Shown here piece by piece: positions 6,691-10,056 of a stretch of 10,056 nt of DNA; positions within the stretch are counted from its first letter, which is position 1; each line of letters begins with the position of its first letter. The notes under the pieces are model-generated. The model was not told where the DNA came from and ran no database searches. It saw nothing but the letters and a program-made list of their open reading frames with translations. This DNA comes from Collinsella sp. (GTDB taxonomy: Bacteria > Actinomycetota > Coriobacteriia > Coriobacteriales > Coriobacteriaceae), in contig DXLY01000067.1 in the NCBI GenBank assembly GCA_019414465.1, positions 1 to 10,056 on the forward strand, written 5' to 3'. The translations under genes were made by a program, and so were the position numbers.

Positions 6691-7341
6691 ATGCGTGACA
6701 TTCATTGCCATATCTTGCCGGGTGTAGACGACGGCGCCGCCGATCTCGAAGAGAGCTTGGCGATGCTCGAGGCTGCCAAGCGGGCCGGTGTAACCAGAAT
6801 CGTTTGCACTCCTCACTGCCGTGATCCCTATTTTGATTACGACAAGATGTGGGATGCCTTTGAGCTGCTGCGCAATAACGCTGACGGTTTTCCGCTCCAG
6901 ATGGGCTTCGAGGTCAACCATCGAAAGCTCGTTGAGCTTGGTATCGATGCCGCGGATCACTTGCATTTCGATGGGACCAACGAGTTTCTGCTCGAGCTTT
7001 CGACGCATGCCGATGCGTATGCGTTTAGAGAGTACGAGAACACGATTTACGATTTGCAGTGCCGTGGCTACCAGGTGATCATCGCTCATCCTGAGCGCTA
7101 TCGTGCGGTTCAAAAGGATGTAAGCGTGGCGGAGCGCCTGGTCGATATGGGCTGCAAGCTGCAGGCTTCGGCGGACTTTATTGCCGGCGGTCGCTTTGGT
7201 CGCGAGAAAAAGCCGGCACAGCGCCTGTTCGATCAGAACCTGTACAGCTTCATCGCGAGCGATGCCCATAACGTGGGTCATTACGACTGCCTGGCGAAGG
7301 CTCGCGCGAAGTTTAGCGTGCGCGGAGCTCATTTTCGCTAA
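6691..7341 (+). CDS. cpsB: CpsB/CapC-type PHP-domain protein tyrosine phosphatase
   Basis: 216-residue metal-dependent phosphatase expected to remove phosphate from the tyrosine cluster of the kinase encoded upstream. The ATG at 6691 follows AAGG (6680-6683) by 7 bases; the gap to the kinase gene is 17 bases, consistent with one operon. The PHP fold is clear: DIHCHILPGVDDG (His5, His7, Asp13), TPH with His42, GFEVN with Glu74, AHPERY with His133, and SDAHN with Asp191 and His193, together the usual metal ligands. It stops only 23 residues after SDAHN, whereas CpsB proteins of about 240-255 residues continue through a final helix with an NP motif. The C terminus is therefore short. Sequence just past the stop in another frame gives only a short, unconvincing continuation, so a frameshift is possible but not shown. 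Catalytic residues are intact. Confidence 0.9.
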   Translation: MRDIHCHILPGVDDGAADLEESLAMLEAAKRAGVTRIVCTPHCRDPYFDYDKMWDAFELLRNNADGFPLQMGFEVNHRKLVELGIDAADHLHFDGTNEFLLELSTHADAYAFREYENTIYDLQCRGYQVIIAHPERYRAVQKDVSVAERLVDMGCKLQASADFIAGGRFGREKKPAQRLFDQNLYSFIASDAHNVGHYDCLAKARAKFSVRGAHFR

Positions 7342-7380
7342 AATCTGTCCCTAACGTTCGCATTGAATGAAAGGGCAGCC

Positions 7381-7881
7381 ATGGATATCCAACTTAAGAC
7401 GGGATGCTTTGATGACGCGGCGTTGGTGCGCCGCGTCGTTTTTATGGACGAGCAGGGCTACGAGAACGAGTTTGACGCTATCGACGAGGATCCGAACTGC
7501 ATTCATGTGACGCTCTATGTAGACGGCGAGCTTGCCGGTTGCTCGCGCGTGTTTCCCGAAGAGCTTGAGCGTGCGGCTGACGCGGAGGCTCCGGTGTCGC
7601 CGGCGTGCGACTTGGACGAAGGCGTCGCGGCGGGGGAGACCTACATTATGGGGCGCGTGGCTGTGCTGCCGAGCATGCGCCGTCGCGGTCTGGCGAGCAA
7701 GATTGTCGAGGCCAGTGATACGCGCGCGCGTGATGCCGGCGCCAAGCTCATTAAGCTGCATGCGCAGGAATACGTGCTGCCGCTCTATGCCAAGGCGGGC
7801 TACACGCAGATTGCCCCGGTGGACTACGAAGACGAGGGCCAGCCTCATGCTTGGATGGCCAAGCGCGTAGATGGCAGATAG
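7381..7881 (+). CDS. GNAT-family N-acetyltransferase, YjcF/ElaA-like
   Basis: 166-residue acetyltransferase. ATG at 7381 is preferred over the in-frame TTG at 7363 because GAAAGGG (7369-7375) sits 5 bases before it. The N-terminal VRRVVFMDEQGYENEFD with the following IHV resembles the YjcF/ElaA pattern (R..VF..EQ....E.D). The acetyl-CoA loop is in motif A, VAVLPSMRRRGLA, residues 93-105, with the R-x-x-G-x-A signature. HAQEYVLPLYAKAGY (127-141) is the family's motif B region, and a C-terminal PHAWM completes the fold. An acidic, alanine-rich insertion at about 58-88 separates two core strands. Its substrate is unknown; members act on small amines or proteins. The gene lies 39 bases after the phosphatase stop with no obvious promoter, so co-transcription is possible, but a shared function is not evident. 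Confidence 0.88.
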   Translation: MDIQLKTGCFDDAALVRRVVFMDEQGYENEFDAIDEDPNCIHVTLYVDGELAGCSRVFPEELERAADAEAPVSPACDLDEGVAAGETYIMGRVAVLPSMRRRGLASKIVEASDTRARDAGAKLIKLHAQEYVLPLYAKAGYTQIAPVDYEDEGQPHAWMAKRVDGR

Positions 7882-7920
7882 GGACGTTCCTTTCCTGCCG
7901 GCAGTCGGGGACACTCCTTG
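7880..7920 (+). repeat. Composite palindromic repeat, REP-like
   Basis: AGGGACGTTCCTTT (7880-7893) and GGGGACACTCCTTG (7907-7920) share GGGAC..TCCTT at a 27-base period. Between them lies a perfect 10-base palindrome CTGCCGGCAG (7895-7904). The first unit is nearly self-complementary and begins within the stop codon of the acetyltransferase. The layout resembles repetitive extragenic palindromes and may also slow transcription or protect the mRNA end. No T tract follows, so it is not a classic terminator. Only one composite copy is visible in this window, so dispersal in the genome is inference. Confidence 0.5.
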
Positions 7921-7940
7921 GCAATTGGCGTATCAGAGCG

Positions 7941-8000
7941 TTTGGACATACAGTTTTTCGATTCCGTATGTATATATGCGCGCTAATGGGTTATAAAATC
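7941..8000 (+). promoter_or_regulatory. AT-rich promoter region of htpG
   Basis: This is the AT-rich part of the 202-base gap before htpG. Candidate -10 hexamers are TATAAA at 7992-7997 (within TATAAAAT) and TATATA at 7971-7976. TTGGAC at 7942-7947 resembles a -35 but is spaced too far from either, and no good -35 pairs with TATAAA. A promoter must lie upstream of the hairpin at 8029-8048, since nothing promoter-like fits between it and the start codon. No CIRCE or HspR-type heat-shock operator is visible. Confidence 0.4.
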
Positions 8001-8025
8001 TAAGTCTGGACATAGCAGGTCTGCG

Positions 8026-8067
8026 ATGCGGCTCGGGCAACCGGGCCGTTTTTGCGGACGGGGGTAG
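8026..8067 (+). CDS. Possible 13-codon leader ORF across the htpG leader hairpin
   Basis: ATG at 8026 opens a 13-residue frame (MRLGQPGRFCGRG) ending at TAG 8065-8067. It runs through the whole terminator-like hairpin and its T tract. The preceding CAGG is a weak ribosome-binding site. A ribosome here would unfold the hairpin, as in translation-coupled attenuation, but the peptide has no run of one amino acid and could be a chance ORF. Confidence 0.15.
   Translation: MRLGQPGRFCGRG
8029..8053 (+). terminator. Intrinsic-terminator-like hairpin in the htpG leader (candidate attenuator)
   Basis: CGGCTCGG (8029-8036) pairs with CCGGGCCG (8041-8048) over 8 positions, with one G-U pair, around a GCAA tetraloop of the stable GNRA class. 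Five T follow at once (8049-8053), giving a textbook intrinsic terminator. It ends 30 bases before the htpG start codon. GTCTGC (8019-8024) can also pair with GCGGAC (8054-8059) and enclose the hairpin in a longer stem. It either stops transcripts from upstream or, since no promoter fits after it, controls htpG by premature termination. Confidence 0.7.
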
Positions 8068-8083
8068 CGCGAAAGGACTGCAC

Positions 8084-10056
8084 ATGCGTCAATTTAAGAC
8101 CGAGAGCAAAAAACTGCTCGACCTCATGATCAACTCCATCTACACCAATAAGGAAATCTTCCTGCGCGAGCTTATCTCTAATGCGAGCGACGCCGTCGAC
8201 AAGCTCAACTTTAAGAGCCTGCAGGACCCGAGTGTCAAACTCGACCAGGGCGACCTGGCTATTCGCGTCTCTTTTGATAAAGACGCCCGCACCATTACCA
8301 TCTCGGATAACGGCATTGGCATGACCGCCGAGGAGCTCGAGCGCAATCTGGGCACCATCGCCCATTCCGGCTCCGAGGAGTTTAAGACCGAGAACGCCGA
8401 GCAACAGGGCTCCGATGTCGACATCATCGGCCAGTTTGGCGTGGGCTTCTACTCCGCCTTTATGGTCGCCAGCCACGTAAAGGTCGTCAGCCGCGCTTAT
8501 GGCGAGGACACCGCTCACGTGTGGGAGTCTGATGGTCTTGAGGGTTACACCATCGAAGACGGCGAGCGCGCCGAGCACGGCACCGATGTCATCCTGACGC
8601 TGCGCGAGAACGAGAAGCTCGACGCCGACGGCGAGGCCGAGACCTACGATCGCTTCCTGACCGAGTGGGGCCTCAAGAGCCTGATTCAGCAGTACAGCAA
8701 CTATGTGCGCTACCCGATTCAGATGATGGTGAGCAAGAGCCGCCAGAAACCCAAGCCCGAGGACGCCGGCGACGACTACAAGCCCGAGTACGAGGACTAC
8801 CAGGAGCTCGAGACCATCAACTCCATGACGCCGATCTGGAAAAAGCGCAGCTCCGACGTTGAGCAGAAGGATTACAACGAGTTCTACAAGTCCACGTTCC
8901 ACGACTTTGACGATCCCGCGCGCACTATCAGCTTCCATGCCGAGGGTACGCTTGAGTACGATGCGCTGCTGTTTGTGCCGGGTCGCGCCCCGTTCGATCT
9001 GTACAGCAAGGACTACGAGAAGGGCCTGGCGCTCTACAGTTCCAACGTGCTGATTATGGAGAAGTGCGACGACCTGCTGCCCGACTACTACAACTTTGTG
9101 CGCGGTGTCGTGGACTCTGCCGACGTGACGCTCAACATCTCGCGTGAGACGCTGCAACAGAACCGTCAGCTCAAGGCCATTGCCAAGCGTGTCGAGAAGA
9201 AGATCACTGCCGATCTTGAGGACATGCGCGACAACGACCGCGAGGCATACGAGAAGTTCTTTGAGAACTTTGGTCGCGGTCTGAAGTACGGCATCTACTC
9301 GAGTTACGGCATGAAGGCCGACGAGCTCGCCGACCTGCTGCTGTTCTGGTCTGCCAAGGAGCAGAAGATGATCACCCTGGCCGAGTATGCCAAGGGCATG
9401 CCCGAGGATCAGAAGGCCATCTACTACGCCGCCGGCGACTCGCGTGAGCGCTTGGCCAAGATGCCCGTGGTAAAGGGCGTGCTCGAGCGCGGCTATGACG
9501 TGCTGTTGCTGACGCAGGATGTGGATGAGTTCACGTTCCAGGCTATGCGTGAGTACGTGGCCGCCGATATGCCCAAGATCTACGAGGACGACGCCGCCCG
9601 CGAGGCTGCCGAAAAGGCCGTTGCCGACGGTGCCGAGCCCGAGGTCGAGGATCGTCACCTGGAGCTCAAGAACGTTGCGACTGGCGATCTTGATCTGGCG
9701 ACCGAGGACGAGAAGAAGGAGGCCGAGGACGCCACCAAGGAAAACGAGGACCTCTTTAGCGCTATGAAGGAGGCGCTCGGTGACAAGGTCGAGAAAGTTG
9801 CCGTCTCCGCGCGCCTGACCGATGCCCCCGCTTGCATCACCACCGAGGGTCCGCTTTCGCTCGAGATGGAGAAGGTGCTCCAGAAGGGGCCCGAGGGCGC
9901 GCCCGACGGCATGCCCAAGAGCCAGCGCGTGCTCGAGCTCAACGCCAAGCACCCGGTCTTTGACAAGCTTGTCGCTGCCCAGAAGGCAGGTGACGCCGAC
10001 AAGATCAAGCAGTACTCCGGCCTGCTCTACGATCAGGCCCTGCTGGTCGAGGGTAT
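8084..10056 (+). CDS. htpG: Chaperone HtpG, bacterial Hsp90 (3' partial)
   Basis: ATP-dependent cytoplasmic dimeric chaperone that remodels client proteins with the DnaK system. The ATG at 8084 follows AAAGGA (8072-8077) by 6 bases, and its N terminus aligns with other HtpG proteins. 657 codons are visible; the frame is still open at the window end, in ..LLYDQALLVEG, which in relatives lies some 20-30 residues before the stop. The GHKL ATPase domain shows Glu29 and Asn33 in FLRELISNASDA, Asp75 in DNGIGM and the glycine-rich lid GQFGVGFYSAFMVA from 116. A charged linker rich in Lys/Glu/Asp lies near 218-246. The middle domain has LNISRETLQQNR with the conserved catalytic Arg region. The C-terminal half carries an acidic Ala/Glu stretch near 499-550 that appears longer than in E. 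coli HtpG (624 residues). Regulation may involve the leader hairpin. Identification is certain. Confidence 0.98.
   Translation, partial: MRQFKTESKKLLDLMINSIYTNKEIFLRELISNASDAVDKLNFKSLQDPSVKLDQGDLAIRVSFDKDARTITISDNGIGMTAEELERNLGTIAHSGSEEFKTENAEQQGSDVDIIGQFGVGFYSAFMVASHVKVVSRAYGEDTAHVWESDGLEGYTIEDGERAEHGTDVILTLRENEKLDADGEAETYDRFLTEWGLKSLIQQYSNYVRYPIQMMVSKSRQKPKPEDAGDDYKPEYEDYQELETINSMTPIWKKRSSDVEQKDYNEFYKSTFHDFDDPARTISFHAEGTLEYDALLFVPGRAPFDLYSKDYEKGLALYSSNVLIMEKCDDLLPDYYNFVRGVVDSADVTLNISRETLQQNRQLKAIAKRVEKKITADLEDMRDNDREAYEKFFENFGRGLKYGIYSSYGMKADELADLLLFWSAKEQKMITLAEYAKGMPEDQKAIYYAAGDSRERLAKMPVVKGVLERGYDVLLLTQDVDEFTFQAMREYVAADMPKIYEDDAAREAAEKAVADGAEPEVEDRHLELKNVATGDLDLATEDEKKEAEDATKENEDLFSAMKEALGDKVEKVAVSARLTDAPACITTEGPLSLEMEKVLQKGPEGAPDGMPKSQRVLELNAKHPVFDKLVAAQKAGDADKIKQYSGLLYDQALLVEG

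Noticed and set aside
7943..8014. Repeated octamer TGGACATA at 7943-7950 and 8007-8014
   Set aside because: Two short copies 64 bases apart with no helical phase or symmetry; chance is a sufficient explanation.
8000..9952. 650-codon ORF on the - strand opposite htpG
   Set aside because: It mirrors the htpG frame, is rich in Leu/Val/His/Gly as expected from the complement of biased GC-rich codons, and has no recognisable domain. HtpG on the + strand is unambiguous.
1..10056. Searched by eye for CRISPR arrays, tRNA genes, IS elements, phage genes and attachment sites
   Set aside because: No regularly spaced repeats, no cloverleaf-like sequences in the gaps, no transposase or integrase motifs. 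The coding density and gene families are ordinary chromosomal.

Overview
The window looks like a chromosomal segment of a high-GC actinobacterial gut commensal of the class Coriobacteriia, most probably Collinsella or a close relative. This is an inference from GC-rich, strongly third-position-biased genes and from VanRS-like, PstB and CpsBCD-like proteins of mixed clostridial/actinobacterial flavour; no rRNA or other marker in the window settles it. All recognised genes lie on the + strand, with short gaps and clear Shine-Dalgarno sequences. The first gene is cut at its 5' end and the last (htpG) at its 3' end.

Layout. (1) Positions 1-1881 hold a VanR/VanS-type two-component system: a response regulator missing about its first 30 residues, then a four-helix membrane histidine kinase. 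No vancomycin-resistance enzyme genes are visible. (2) Positions 1882-2860 hold a promoter-bearing gap and pstB, the ATPase of the phosphate ABC transporter, here without pstS, pstC or pstA beside it. (3) Positions 2861-5081 hold a second OmpR-type regulator and a PhoR-type sensor kinase separated by 3 bases and probably translationally coupled. A hairpin terminator follows. Beside pstB this pair is plausibly the phosphate-starvation system. (4) Positions 5082-7341 hold a leader with candidate promoter and operator repeats, then a Wzz/CpsC-like chain-length protein, a CpsD-like BY-family tyrosine kinase and a CpsB-like PHP phosphatase. This is a complete tyrosine-phosphorylation control module for surface polysaccharide, but no glycosyltransferase or flippase genes follow it. 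(5) Positions 7342-7881 hold a YjcF/ElaA-like GNAT acetyltransferase. (6) Positions 7882-8083 hold a composite palindromic repeat, an AT-rich promoter region and a textbook intrinsic-terminator hairpin only 30 bases before htpG. (7) Positions 8084-10056 hold htpG (bacterial Hsp90), lacking only its last few tens of residues.

Taken together this is an envelope- and stress-signalling neighbourhood: two membrane sensor systems, phosphate uptake control, polysaccharide chain-length control and a chaperone. The most unusual signals are non-coding: the terminator-like hairpin inside the htpG leader (a candidate attenuator), the repeat after the acetyltransferase, and short boxes shared or repeated upstream of pstB, the second regulator and the polysaccharide operon. 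I did not find evidence for a wholly new multi-gene system.
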